Below, one piece after another: positions 8,022 to 17,807 of a DNA stretch of 48,886 nucleotides. Source of the DNA: an uncultured Bifidobacterium sp. (GTDB taxonomy: Bacteria > Actinomycetota > Actinomycetes > Actinomycetales > Bifidobacteriaceae); assembly GCF_945269915.1 (NCBI RefSeq), contig NZ_CALYOY010000015.1:1-48886 (forward strand), given 5' to 3'. The notes below the pieces were generated by a model. That model made no database searches and had not been told where the DNA came from. It saw only the letters and a list, made by a program, of their open reading frames with translations. The position numbers and the translations under genes were made by a program. Position 1 is the stretch's first letter. Each line of letters opens with the position of its first letter.

Positions 8022-11000
8022 TCAGCCCAGAAGAGCCAAGAGGTCCTTGCGGCTCAGACGGCCGATGTCGGAGGCACCGGTGACCGCCGCGGAGTCCACG
8101 AAGCGGGAAACCAGGTCGCTCTTGGATCGCTGCAGGTTGAGGATGCGCTCCTCGATCGTATCCTTGGCCACGATCTGATAGACGTTCACGTCCTGGGTCT
8201 GGCCGATCCGGTGGGCCCGGTCGTTGGCCTGCTCCTGGGCGGCTGCGTTCCACCAGGGGTCGGCGTGGACCACCACGCAGGCACCGGTCAGGTTCAGACC
8301 GGTGTTGCCCGCCTTCAGGGAGATCAGGAAGACCGGTGTCCTGTCGCTGTTGAACTGCTCGACCAGGTCCAGGCGGCGCTTCTTGGATGTGGCGCCGGTG
8401 ATCATGTCGTAGCCCACCCCGAGCCCACGCAGCCGCTGGGCGATCAGGTCCAGGTAGGAGGTGAACTGGGAGAAGATCAGCATCTTGCGACCGGCATCCT
8501 GACAGGAAATGACCAGGTCCTCGATGGCGTCCAGCTTGGCCGACCGGCCGGGGCGGTCCACCTCGGAGCGAGCTTCGCCATCCTGCGGGTCGTCATAGAC
8601 CAGTCGGGGGTCGCAGCAGACCTGCCGCAGCCTGGTCAACTGTGCCAGGACCTGGATCTTGCCGACCTCGTACTCCCGGTCATGCTCGCGGTTCAGGGTG
8701 CCCCTGAGCTCCTGCTCCAGGGCGGCGTACAGCTTGCGCTGGCGGCCTTCCAGGGGGACGGTGATGACATTCTCGATCTTCTCGGGAAGGTCGGTCAGGA
8801 CCTGGGACTTGATCCTACGAAGGATGAAGGGGCCGACCAGGGCCTGGAGCCTGGCCTGGGCATCCTGGTCACCGCTCAGGATGGGCATCTCGAAACGGTC
8901 GCGGAAGTGGGCATACGGGCCCAGGATACCGGGCATGAGGAAGTCGAAGATGCTCCAGAGCTCGGACAGCCGGTTCTCGATGGGGGTACCGGTCAGGGCG
9001 AATCGATGGCGCGAGTCCACGGTCCGCACGGCCCGGGAGGCCTTGGTGGCATGGTTCTTGATGTACTGGGCCTCGTCCAGGACCAGGGTGTCGAACGAGC
9101 GACCCCGGTAGTCCTCGATGTCGCGTCGAAGCAGGTCATAGGAGGTGACCAGAAGATCGTAGGATCCGCAGGCCTCGAGCATGGACCTCCTGTCGGCCTT
9201 GCGCCCGGCCAGGATCCCGACCTTCAATTCGGGGGCGAAATGCCGGGCTTCGGCAGCCCAGTTGTAGACCAGGGAGGCCGGGCAGACGATCAGGGAGGGC
9301 AGACCTGGTTCATCAGCGGACCGGCCCTGATAACCAGCCTGGCCGGGTGTATTGCCCGCCTGGTCTCCCATGTTGGACTGGCCGGATTCCCCGGCGGTCT
9401 GATTGTGACGGTAAAGCAGATAGGCCAGCATCTGCACGGTCTTGCCCAGGCCCATCTCGTCGGCCAGGATGCCGCCGAAGCCCCGATCGCTCACCGTGTT
9501 CAGCCACCGGTACCCCTCGACCTGGTAGGGCCGCAACCGGCCATGAAGGTTCTCCGGCACCTGATAGGCCCGGGGATCCACGGTCCTGAGCCCGTCCAGA
9601 TAGGAGCGGAAACCCTGGTCCCGGTCCTCCTGACCAACCTGGACATCCAGGTAGTAGGCCTGGTAGGCGGGCACCGGCACCTGGCCGGCATCCAAGGTGG
9701 CCAGGGGGATGCCCAGGTCCGAGGCCACGGCATCGATCTTGCTGGTATCCAGGGTGGCCAGGTCCACGAAGGCCCCGTTGCGCAGCCTGTGGAAGCGCCG
9801 ACGCTTGCGGTACTGGGCCAGGAGCTCGGCCACCTCGTCCGGGTCGATCTCCTTGGCGATGGGAGATATCTCGACCAGTCCCGACTTGAGGCTGACCCCC
9901 ACCCTGATCTGGGTATGGCTGCTCACGGTCAGGCCGTCGAAGGCCGGGGTGGAGAAGACCTGACCAAGGCCCCGCAGGAGGGGCAGGCCCTGGGTCAGGA
10001 AGGCGTAGATGCCCTTTTCGTCCGATTCGGGAATCCGGACCAGACCCTCCCGGGGGGCGGGGAAGTACTGGCGGACCGCCTCCTTGGCCAGACGCTCGCT
10101 ATCCAGGTCACGGATGGCATCACCGGCTGTGGGAAGATCCTGGAAAATAGGATAGCTTAGCTCTGCATACCTGGCTTCAGGATCGCAGATGATTCCCTCC
10201 TGGTCACGATCCAGATAGAACTCGATCTGACAGGGGGGGCGGCGCAATTCCGAGAGCTCAGGAGGAAGACTGGCGACCAGGGCGGGAGTCCGCAACCCCT
10301 TCCCGTTCTGACCATGACCCGGGGCGAGACCCTGGCCGCGATTTTGATCCCCTTCCAGACCGCGACCTTGCTCCCGACCCCGCCCCCGGGCCGAATCAGC
10401 ACCGGAACCGTCCAACTCAGGCAGGACTGTCCGAGTGAAGAGGCCCAGGTCGTCCCGGTCCAGATAGAGCCCGGATTCCTCCTGGTCACCGCAGAGGGTT
10501 TCAATCAGTTCCCGATCCTTGATGAACCCCGGGGAACACCGGTGAATGACCGGGTCGGCATCCTGGATCCCGCCGGAGGTGACTGGGCGCACCACCACAA
10601 AGGAGGTGGCCTGGCCCGGAATGAACCGTTCCACCGACACCTCATGCCCGATCAGGTACCCGCCGGAGCCGGCCCCACCGGACCGGTCGGGACTGATGCT
10701 GATTCCCAGGTCCGGGTCCCCATCAACCACCCGGGCGGGCATGGTCTGGCGCAGATAACGCTCGTGGGGCGTATAGTCCAGGGTCAGGCCCGAGTCCACA
10801 TAGAGGTCGAGGAGCTGGGCCACCTCGTCGTCGGTCAGGGTCATCTGCCCCAGGGAGGACCGGGTAACGTGACGGCCGGAGGGTTCCTGCTGGGCGGCCA
10901 GATTTCGACGGATGACGGCGGCCCTCTCCACCAGGCCGAGCAGGGAAAGGGACCGCTGGTCGAAGGTGTCCCTGGAATGGACGAAGGCCAAGTGGCGGCC

Positions 11001-11765
11001 ATAGGAGACGAATTCGGACTGATCCACAGCCCGCAGGAGGGCGGGGATGTCCTTGACCAGGTAGGAGACGCCCTTGGAGACACTGGTGATGTGGAACCGG
11101 ATCTGCCAACCGCCGGTCAGATCGGCCAGGTCGGGCCTGAGCCCAACCGAGCCTATGGGCATGTGCCGGTTACGGTCGGTTACGGGGCCGGCCTGATCCC
11201 CTGCACGGTCATCGACCTCCCTGAGGAGCTTGAGCTGCCTGTCCTGATAGGAACGCCGGATGTTCCTCTCCTCCCGGAGCATGTAGGCGCCCAGGGAGCG
11301 GGAGGTCCTGCGGGCCCCGGATCTGCGGCCGCCGGGGACGGTCACCCGGTCGAACCCGTCCGGATCCTCGTTGTAGGCCATGATCAGGGCTATGACATGC
11401 TTGCAGACGGAACCCTGTCGCCCGAAAGCCTGGCAGGTGCAGGAGGAACCGATCACCTGGCCTTCTGACTGGTCCAGTCGGGTCTGCACCACGTAGTCGT
11501 CGGTCAGGTCATAGGTGGAACGAACCCGGGTCGAGAGAGTCAGGAGGTCGCCCTCTTCCCGGACCTTCATGCCGGTCATGCGGTGTGCGTCGAGGAGCTC
11601 ATGAGCGCGGAAGTAGGCCCTGCCCCCCAGGCGGCGCAGCTTGGCATCAGATATGACGTCCAGGCCCTCGTAGGTGGTTGAATCATCATCGTCACCGGCA
11701 TCGAAAAAGCCCAGGTCACTCCCCCCGCCGGACCTTCCACCATAGACCGCCGCATGCCAATCCAA
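8022..11765 (-). CDS. SWIM zinc-finger SNF2-family DNA helicase/translocase
   Basis: This protein of about 1,247 residues is a SWI2/SNF2 ATPase. A SWIM finger (CTC...CKH, about residues 109-123) is followed by a long central region. The helicase core has motif I DEMGLGKT (769-776), motif II DEAQ (897-900) and motif VI AHRIGQ near 1186. Such proteins translocate on duplex DNA and remodel protein-DNA complexes; the bacterial role is usually unassigned. The start is uncertain: TTG at 11765 has AGAGGAGGT 6 nt upstream and is preferred over TTG 11831. Two low-complexity Gly/Gln/Arg-rich stretches stand out, at about 452-492 and at 789-821. The second lies between motifs I and Ia, where insertions are unusual. 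Confidence 0.9.
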   Translation of the reverse strand: MDWHAAVYGGRSGGGSDLGFFDAGDDDDSTTYEGLDVISDAKLRRLGGRAYFRAHELLDAHRMTGMKVREEGDLLTLSTRVRSTYDLTDDYVVQTRLDQSEGQVIGSSCTCQAFGRQGSVCKHVIALIMAYNEDPDGFDRVTVPGGRRSGARRTSRSLGAYMLREERNIRRSYQDRQLKLLREVDDRAGDQAGPVTDRNRHMPIGSVGLRPDLADLTGGWQIRFHITSVSKGVSYLVKDIPALLRAVDQSEFVSYGRHLAFVHSRDTFDQRSLSLLGLVERAAVIRRNLAAQQEPSGRHVTRSSLGQMTLTDDEVAQLLDLYVDSGLTLDYTPHERYLRQTMPARVVDGDPDLGISISPDRSGGAGSGGYLIGHEVSVERFIPGQATSFVVVRPVTSGGIQDADPVIHRCSPGFIKDRELIETLCGDQEESGLYLDRDDLGLFTRTVLPELDGSGADSARGRGREQGRGLEGDQNRGQGLAPGHGQNGKGLRTPALVASLPPELSELRRPPCQIEFYLDRDQEGIICDPEARYAELSYPIFQDLPTAGDAIRDLDSERLAKEAVRQYFPAPREGLVRIPESDEKGIYAFLTQGLPLLRGLGQVFSTPAFDGLTVSSHTQIRVGVSLKSGLVEISPIAKEIDPDEVAELLAQYRKRRRFHRLRNGAFVDLATLDTSKIDAVASDLGIPLATLDAGQVPVPAYQAYYLDVQVGQEDRDQGFRSYLDGLRTVDPRAYQVPENLHGRLRPYQVEGYRWLNTVSDRGFGGILADEMGLGKTVQMLAYLLYRHNQTAGESGQSNMGDQAGNTPGQAGYQGRSADEPGLPSLIVCPASLVYNWAAEARHFAPELKVGILAGRKADRRSMLEACGSYDLLVTSYDLLRRDIEDYRGRSFDTLVLDEAQYIKNHATKASRAVRTVDSRHRFALTGTPIENRLSELWSIFDFLMPGILGPYAHFRDRFEMPILSGDQDAQARLQALVGPFILRRIKSQVLTDLPEKIENVITVPLEGRQRKLYAALEQELRGTLNREHDREYEVGKIQVLAQLTRLRQVCCDPRLVYDDPQDGEARSEVDRPGRSAKLDAIEDLVISCQDAGRKMLIFSQFTSYLDLIAQRLRGLGVGYDMITGATSKKRRLDLVEQFNSDRTPVFLISLKAGNTGLNLTGACVVVHADPWWNAAAQEQANDRAHRIGQTQDVNVYQIVAKDTIEERILNLQRSKSDLVSRFVDSAAVTGASDIGRLSRKDLLALLG

Positions 11766-12328
11766 ACCCACGACCTCCTCTGAAAACCATCGTACTTGAA
11801 CGGAGAGGGGCAAGACTCGTCTTCTCTCCAAGAGCCCACCAACAACGCCCTGAGTCTACCAAGTCAGTCGCACCGCCCTCCGAGCCCATCGATAGGAATA
11901 AAAACGTCGGCCGGTGTCGGATTGCGCAAAAGCGCCCTCCGCAGGGAAGCGAGGACGGAAAGGTGGATGGAGTGGAGGCCTGAAGAAGTGTTGTCCATTA
12001 CTGTGAAAAAAAAAACAGGATCAGTACAGCAATAAATGGCACCGGTTCCATATCGATGAGTAGCGAGAAATTCCCGTCACCCCACATCAGGGCCCCAGGC
12101 GAACAGCAGGGTGGGCGGAGGGCCCCGAATCAATGATGCCACGGAACACATGGGAACGGTGGCCGCACCGTAATCGAATGGGGAAACCAGAATTTCATAT
12201 TGAATCTCCAGAAACCTCTTATCCATCCCGCTTTCCCTGTTTTTATCTATAATATAGTGGAAAAGTTCTCGATTGCTCTGCGGGTGCGAATCCAGGAGCA
12301 GGGTGCCGGGGTGACGAGACGAGGATTT
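11766..12328. other. Intergenic region with a -10 element for the LRR gene
   Basis: This 563-bp region separates divergent genes. It holds a consensus -10 hexamer TATAAT at 12248-12253, about 76 bp before the LRR start, with no good -35. There is an A10 run at 12006-12015 flanked by CTGT and ACAG, and a hairpin ACGGTG-GCCG-CACCGT at 12156-12171. No convincing small gene was found; short frames here lack ribosome sites and family features. Confidence 0.5.
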
Positions 12329-14701
12329 ATGGCATACAGGTTAGGAGAGAAAAGAGCAGATCTGAGCTCCCTGCGTTCAGGCAGTTTCGCTTCCTTCGCC
12401 ACGATTTTCATAACGATTCTGGTGCTGGTGGGGCTGCTCGGCACCTGCGCCCTCCTGGGTATGCCACAATTCGCCGCAGCCGACGAAATCTCCGAACCGG
12501 GCGAACGGGCGAAAGCCGCCGGAACACGCCCGACACAACCGCTTGGACAGGAACAGACCCCGGGTGAACCGGCTGGGAACCAGCAAACACCGGGCCGGAC
12601 TGGCCAAGCCCAACCGGCACAGGCCCCACAGGCGAAGAGTCCTCAGATCAACAGCAGGGACACCCCTTCCACCCCAAGCTCCGGGGGTGGCGGATGCACC
12701 GTCGAGGCCGAACCTGAAAGGTGGAACTGGACCATCACCAGCGAGACCGGCAGAACCGCCGAACTGGAAAAATTCACCCCCAGCCTGGGATGGCTGCCGG
12801 ACGGGAGCGAGGTCCAGCTGCCCGGCACCTTCACCAAGGACGGGAACACCTATACGGTCACTTCCATCGGCGAGCAGGCCATGGTCTACCAGCCGGGCAG
12901 CGGCAACGCCATCCGCCACCTCTGCATACCCGACAGTGTAGAGACCATCAAATCCCAGGCCTTCTTCGGCACGCACATCGATGAGATTCATCTGCCCTCG
13001 AACCTGAAGACCATCGGATACCAGGCCTTTGCATATAGCGATATCCCGTCGATCGGCATTCCCGACAAGGTGGAGACCATCGGCGAGTCGGCCTTCATCA
13101 ACGACACGAACCATCCGAACAGGCTGTCCAACCTGGATCTCAGCCAGGCAACCTCCCTGACCGGTATCGGAAACTCCGCCTTCCGCAACACCCTCCTGTC
13201 ATCCGTCACCATCCCGGACAGGGTGAAGACCATCGGCGAGAACGCCTTTTCGAACATGGCGACACTGACCCGGCTGGACCTGACAGGGGCCGACTCCCTG
13301 ACCGACATCGGAGCGGAGGCCTTCATCTACGACAAAATCCAGGACGACCTGACCCTGCCCGCCACCCTGGAGCACATCGGCGACAGGGCCTTCTTCGGCA
13401 ACCTCATCGGGACGATGACGATACCGCCCGACTCGGTCCTGGAGACCATCAGCGATTCCGCTTTCGCCTACAACCGCATCATGGGGGAATCGAATTCGAG
13501 CGACCTCACATTCCCCGACACCTTGACCAGTATCGGAACGCTCGCCTTCGTGGGCAACCTGTTGACCGGGGTCCATGCCGACAGTTCGGTCAGCATCGGC
13601 GACCACGCCTTCGACTACAACAACATATCCGAGCTGAGTCTCCCCTCGGCCCAGCTGAACGGCGCATCACCGGCCAATATCGAGAACCCGGCCATCTACT
13701 TCGCTCCCAACAAGCGTCTCATCAGCCTGGGCGAACTCTTCGGCGACACCGACCTGGCCGGTCTGGGGCTGGACCATATCGACATCGACCCAGGCAACGT
13801 ATGGAGTTCCACTGGTGTCTCCTACTCATCGGCAGGAGGCGGCACGTTCACCGTCCCGGCGGGTACGACCAGCTTCCGTTTCGCCTGGAACATGGCACAG
13901 GACGGGAAATCCGTCTTCAACGGCTACTATCAGGTCTATCTGAACGAGGACAGGATACGGGTTCGTGACTCCTTCAGCGATTATCAGGCCAGATGGACGC
14001 CGCTCGATAACTTCATCTCAGCCAGGGATGCGGGCGGCAACGCCATCACCGTTTCCAGCTTGGATGTGATTCTGACTGACCCCATGGGGGTGGTGCGGCT
14101 CACCAACAGTCAGGGCGGGTCCGACACCCTTGAATACAACCTGTCCAGCGAGGGCCTCTGGCATGTACAGTTCCGGTACCCGCGGGGAAGTACGAACCCC
14201 TCCTCCATCGCGGATGCCTATGTCAACGTCACCCGCCATCTCAAGGGCAAGCTCTCGGGCAGCACAACGGCGGTCGCAAACGGGGAGGTCCAGAAACCCG
14301 AACCGGCGAAGTACACCCTGACCATGTTCGAATCGGACGGGACCACCGTTCATCCGGGCACATTCACCCTGGAACCCGGAGACCTGCAACTCATGAATGC
14401 GGATGGAACCGTTCAGGGGGATGGGGCCAGCGCGGTGGGGACCTACCAGGTCAGGCTGACCGAACAGGGGAAGGCCCGGATCGTCAACCTGCTTGATGCG
14501 AACCACCTGGGCACCAGATGGTATGACGTCGACTACAGCCTGGGCGATGCCACCTTCATCATCAAGACGATCGACTTTCAACTGCCCCTGGCGGGCGCGA
14601 TACCGATTCGCGCCATAATCGGGACCCTCCTGATCGGCATATCCCTTTCCGGGGCCTCCATCCTCCTGGTCAACCGCCTCCTGCACCACTGCGACGGTTG
14701 A
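12329..14701 (+). CDS. Cell-wall-anchored leucine-rich-repeat (BspA-like) surface protein
   Basis: This is a secreted protein of about 790 residues. A hydrophobic signal segment (about 25-44) ends near FAAADE and is followed by a Pro/Gln/Thr-rich linker (50-130). Residues about 177-441 hold LRR_5/BspA-type repeats, each with a core such as VETIGESAF, DSLTDIGAEAF or TLEHIGDRAF. A beta-rich region follows, then an MBG-like segment (about 660-750). The C-terminus has LPLAG (752-756), a hydrophobic helix and a short tail containing R and H, i.e. a sortase-type signal with Ala for Thr. The start is chosen for GAGG just upstream. Such proteins commonly mediate adhesion to host or bacterial surfaces; the ligand is unknown. 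Confidence 0.88.
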   Translation: MAYRLGEKRADLSSLRSGSFASFATIFITILVLVGLLGTCALLGMPQFAAADEISEPGERAKAAGTRPTQPLGQEQTPGEPAGNQQTPGRTGQAQPAQAPQAKSPQINSRDTPSTPSSGGGGCTVEAEPERWNWTITSETGRTAELEKFTPSLGWLPDGSEVQLPGTFTKDGNTYTVTSIGEQAMVYQPGSGNAIRHLCIPDSVETIKSQAFFGTHIDEIHLPSNLKTIGYQAFAYSDIPSIGIPDKVETIGESAFINDTNHPNRLSNLDLSQATSLTGIGNSAFRNTLLSSVTIPDRVKTIGENAFSNMATLTRLDLTGADSLTDIGAEAFIYDKIQDDLTLPATLEHIGDRAFFGNLIGTMTIPPDSVLETISDSAFAYNRIMGESNSSDLTFPDTLTSIGTLAFVGNLLTGVHADSSVSIGDHAFDYNNISELSLPSAQLNGASPANIENPAIYFAPNKRLISLGELFGDTDLAGLGLDHIDIDPGNVWSSTGVSYSSAGGGTFTVPAGTTSFRFAWNMAQDGKSVFNGYYQVYLNEDRIRVRDSFSDYQARWTPLDNFISARDAGGNAITVSSLDVILTDPMGVVRLTNSQGGSDTLEYNLSSEGLWHVQFRYPRGSTNPSSIADAYVNVTRHLKGKLSGSTTAVANGEVQKPEPAKYTLTMFESDGTTVHPGTFTLEPGDLQLMNADGTVQGDGASAVGTYQVRLTEQGKARIVNLLDANHLGTRWYDVDYSLGDATFIIKTIDFQLPLAGAIPIRAIIGTLLIGISLSGASILLVNRLLHHCDG

Positions 14702-14877
14702 AGGGATCACCCCACCCTCCGAGGTTCCCGACACCGACCAAAGACGGGGTCTTCGGACGCCTGGCCTTATGCGCTCATACGGGGATGCCTGGAACTCCGG
14801 TAGACATGCCGACTTACGAAAACTCGTTTCAATCTCTAACATGTCACTCTGTTTGTCTCGAGAAGGAGAAGAGTATT

Positions 14878-16314
14878 TTGGAAGAGATGTCCAAACCTGC
14901 AGCCCCGACACGATCCAGGGTCCAGGTCGACCACCCCTGGCCCGCCATCGCAGCACTGATGATCGGCGCTTTCGTGGGCATGTTGAGTGAAACCTCCCTC
15001 AACATCGCCCTACCCAACCTGATGGAGAGCCTGAAGATACCCGGAGCCACGGTCCAGTGGCTGGTCACCGGCTATATGTTGGTCATCGGCATCGTCCTGC
15101 CCTTCTCCAGCCTGATCTCCAAGTGGTTCACCACCCGCCAGACCGTCATCTTCGGCCTTGCCGCCTTCCTGGTCGGCTCGGTCATCTCGGCCATGGCCCC
15201 CGACTTCGCCGTCCTCCTGACCGGCAGACTGATCCAGGGGGTCGGCACGGGTCTGATCCTGCCGCTCATGTTCACCGTGGCCATGCTGATCTTCCCTCCG
15301 GCCAAGCTGGGCACGGTCATGGGCATGTGCGCCCTGGTCATCATGTTCGCACCGGCCATCGGCCCTACCCTGACCGGTCTGATCCTGGGCAGGTTCACCT
15401 GGCACTGGATCTTCTGGCTCTTCACCCCATTCCTGGTCATCGCCCTGGTCTTCGCCATCTTCTTCCTGAAGAATGTCGGGACCATCACCCGGCAGAAGCC
15501 CGACATCCTCTCCATCCTGGAGTCGATCATCGGCTTCGGCGGCCTGGTCGCGGGCGTCAGCCTGGCCAGCAAGTATGGTTGGGGTTCCCCGATCACCCTG
15601 GCGATCCTGGTCGTGGCGGTCATCGCCCTGGTCCTCTATGTCCGCCGTCAGCTGGGACTTGAGCACCCCGTACTGAACCTGCGGATCTTCTCCATCCCGG
15701 CCTTCCGGTACGGCGCCGCCCTGGTCATGCTGGACTTCGCGGTCATTCTTTCGTCCATGTACATCCTGCCCCAGTTCCTCCAGCGCGGACTCCTCCTGCC
15801 CGTGGCCATGACCGGCATCCTGATGCTGCCCGGCGGCGCCATCAACGCCCTGGTCTCGGCCTTCGCCGGCAGGCTCTATGACGGGTTCGGGGCGAGGATC
15901 CCAGTCAGGACCGGCTTCATCGTGGCCCTGATCGGCGGGGTCATGCTCCTCTTCGCCACCCAGCACACCCCGGCCATCTTCGTGGTGGCGGCCCACATCA
16001 TCCTGATGATCGGCTGCCCCCTGGCCATGTCGCCCGCCCAGACCTACGCCCTGAACTCACTGACCGGGGCCCAGTCCGGCGACGGCAGCACCATCATCAA
16101 CACCATGCAGCAGATCGTCGGTGCGGTGGCGACCGCAGTGGCCACCTCTCTACTGGCCATCGGCGAGGCCCAGGCCGGAACCGATGACAAGGCCGCGGCC
16201 TTCACCAACGGGACCCACTTCGGCATCTGGTTCACGATCGTCCTGATCGTCATCGCCCTGGTCATCTCCCTGAAGGTGCGCAGGTTCTCGCACGCCGACG
16301 AGCAGGAGGCCTGA
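14878..16314 (+). CDS. MFS multidrug exporter, DHA2 (EmrB/LmrB) type
   Basis: This 478-residue transporter has about 14 hydrophobic helices, matching the drug:H+ antiporter-2 family. The start region reads NIALPNLMESL and TVQWLVTGYML. A motif-C-like segment GPTLTGLILGRFTWHWIFWL lies around the fifth helix. TTG 14878 is preferred because AAGGAG lies 9 nt upstream; an ATG at 14887 has a poor spacing and the frame further upstream lacks signals. It follows the LRR gene by 176 bp and is closed by a strong hairpin at 16342-16395. Drug or metabolite efflux is the family role; the substrate is unknown. Confidence 0.88.
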   Translation: MEEMSKPAAPTRSRVQVDHPWPAIAALMIGAFVGMLSETSLNIALPNLMESLKIPGATVQWLVTGYMLVIGIVLPFSSLISKWFTTRQTVIFGLAAFLVGSVISAMAPDFAVLLTGRLIQGVGTGLILPLMFTVAMLIFPPAKLGTVMGMCALVIMFAPAIGPTLTGLILGRFTWHWIFWLFTPFLVIALVFAIFFLKNVGTITRQKPDILSILESIIGFGGLVAGVSLASKYGWGSPITLAILVVAVIALVLYVRRQLGLEHPVLNLRIFSIPAFRYGAALVMLDFAVILSSMYILPQFLQRGLLLPVAMTGILMLPGGAINALVSAFAGRLYDGFGARIPVRTGFIVALIGGVMLLFATQHTPAIFVVAAHIILMIGCPLAMSPAQTYALNSLTGAQSGDGSTIINTMQQIVGAVATAVATSLLAIGEAQAGTDDKAAAFTNGTHFGIWFTIVLIVIALVISLKVRRFSHADEQEA

Positions 16315-16341
16315 CATCCGGGCCTGATCTCCGTCCGTCTC

Positions 16342-16395
16342 TCGGGCGCCCGGTTCCTGCGGGAAACAATTCCCGGTCAGGGGCCGGGCGCCCGA
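16342..16395. terminator. Large nested hairpin after the MFS gene
   Basis: Perfect 12-bp arms TCGGGCGCCCGG (16342-16353) and CCGGGCGCCCGA (16384-16395) enclose a second hairpin CGGGAA-ACAA-TTCCCG (16360-16375). A modest T-containing stretch follows. It probably ends transcription of the MFS gene and isolates the permease gene at 16569. Confidence 0.65.
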
Positions 16396-16568
16396 CTTCA
16401 TTCAGTCGACGTCCAGTTTCCTCCATGATTGACCACCTACTCTTGGCACCGTCTTTCGCTAGACTGGATCATGGTGAATCGGACTTCTGGCCGCCCCGAC
16501 CTGTGGGCCGATTCGGAACCAGGGCGGTCGACCCGACCGCGCCCGGGATGCTAATCAGGAAGGGTGCA

Positions 16569-17807
16569 ATGTTCGTTCTCAAGAACGCCTGGCTCACCAT
16601 CAGGCGGCATCTGGCCCGCAGCCTCGTCTTTTTCCTGGCCTGCCTGGTCGTGACGGCCCTGACCCTGGTCGGAGCCACTGTGGTCAAGATCGACCGCACG
16701 GCCCGGACCAGCGGCTACGAGGCCCAGACGGCCGATGCTGTCATCACCCCCAGAAAGGAGTCCAAGGCCAAGCCCCTGGGCTGGGAGGAATACTCCAAGT
16801 ACGCCCAGCAGCTCCAGACCACCGGCCTGCAGTACAAGGCCTATTTCACCGAGACCTCGCAGATAAACGTGCAGGGGCTCACCACCAATGGAGACTTCTC
16901 CCTTCAGGGAATCTCGAGCAAGGACGCCGAACCCAGCCTGCCCTACGGCACCTTCACGGTGGACAAGGGCAAGGGGATCGACTACAACTCACAGGACTCC
17001 TCCGGGGTCCAGTCGGTCCTCATATCCGAGAAGACCGCCCAGGCCAACACGGTCAAGGTGGGCGACAGGGTGACCCTGGTCAACCCCTTCAAGACCGACA
17101 TGACCACCCAGGTCAAGGTGGGCGGCATCTACAGTTACACCCGGCAGTCCCAACCCGCAACCGCCTACGACACCATATATACCGGCTACCCGGTCTTCGC
17201 CAACCTGGAGCTGGATACGGCCAGCAAGCCCGGATCCAAGGGGCATGAGCTCAATGTGGCCTTCGTGCTCTCCTCCCCTTCGGACTACCGGAAATTCACC
17301 ATGTCCATGCGGAAGAACGGGCTGAAGGAGTCCAAGTACGACATCTCCTCGCCCAGTCTGGCCCGCTACGAGCAGAAGATGCAGCCCGTGCACCAGGCCG
17401 CCGATCAGGCCCGGATGGCCATCATCCTTGTTTCCGTTCTGGGCGGCCTGGTCCTCCTGGCCTGTCTGGCCCTGATGCTGAAGCCACGCGGCAACGAGAT
17501 CGGGATGGCCATGACCATCGGCATCCACAAGGTCCGCCTGGGCTGGCAGTTCGCCCTGGAGACCCTCCTGCTCTCCCTGCCGGGCATGGTGCTGGGCCTG
17601 GGTCTGGGAACCCTGATCAGCAGGCCCCTGATCCGGGCCCGCTTCGACCTGGGCAAGCTGGCCGTCTCGTCCGACATCAGCCTGGTCTGGCGAATGGCCC
17701 TGATCGGCCTGGCCGTCTGCGCGGTCATGGCCCTGGCCGCAGCCATTCGGGTGGCTGTATTCAGAACCTCGCAGCTGTACACCAACGATCTGGAGGAACA
17801 GGCATGA
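16569..17807 (+). CDS. MacB/FtsX-like ABC transporter permease
   Basis: This 412-residue permease has four predicted helices (about 18-36, 283-304, 328-350, 374-397) and a large extracytoplasmic domain (40-280), the topology of MacB/FtsX-type mechanotransmission ABC systems. ATG 16569 follows AGGAAGGG; the frame upstream to 16425 has no signal. Its last 4 bp (ATGA) overlap the start of the ABC-ATPase-like gene, so the two are translationally coupled and likely form a complex. Typical roles of such systems are export of peptides or lipoproteins, or control of envelope enzymes. No substrate is evident. Confidence 0.85.
   Translation: MFVLKNAWLTIRRHLARSLVFFLACLVVTALTLVGATVVKIDRTARTSGYEAQTADAVITPRKESKAKPLGWEEYSKYAQQLQTTGLQYKAYFTETSQINVQGLTTNGDFSLQGISSKDAEPSLPYGTFTVDKGKGIDYNSQDSSGVQSVLISEKTAQANTVKVGDRVTLVNPFKTDMTTQVKVGGIYSYTRQSQPATAYDTIYTGYPVFANLELDTASKPGSKGHELNVAFVLSSPSDYRKFTMSMRKNGLKESKYDISSPSLARYEQKMQPVHQAADQARMAIILVSVLGGLVLLACLALMLKPRGNEIGMAMTIGIHKVRLGWQFALETLLLSLPGMVLGLGLGTLISRPLIRARFDLGKLAVSSDISLVWRMALIGLAVCAVMALAAAIRVAVFRTSQLYTNDLEEQA

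Noticed and set aside
7977..10160. A 727-codon open frame on the plus strand opposite the SNF2 gene
   Set aside because: It is an antisense shadow of a GC-rich coding region: low-complexity Gly/Val/Leu/Asp composition, no family motif, and the opposite frame encodes a clear helicase.
12001..12019. A10 run flanked by CTGT/ACAG as a further contingency tract
   Set aside because: It is more than 200 bp from either flanking gene start and away from the visible -10 element, so no effect on expression can be argued.
15010..15996. A 328-codon minus-strand frame very rich in Asp, Gly and Gln opposite the MFS gene
   Set aside because: The composition is what results from reading transmembrane codons in reverse; no domain or start signal.
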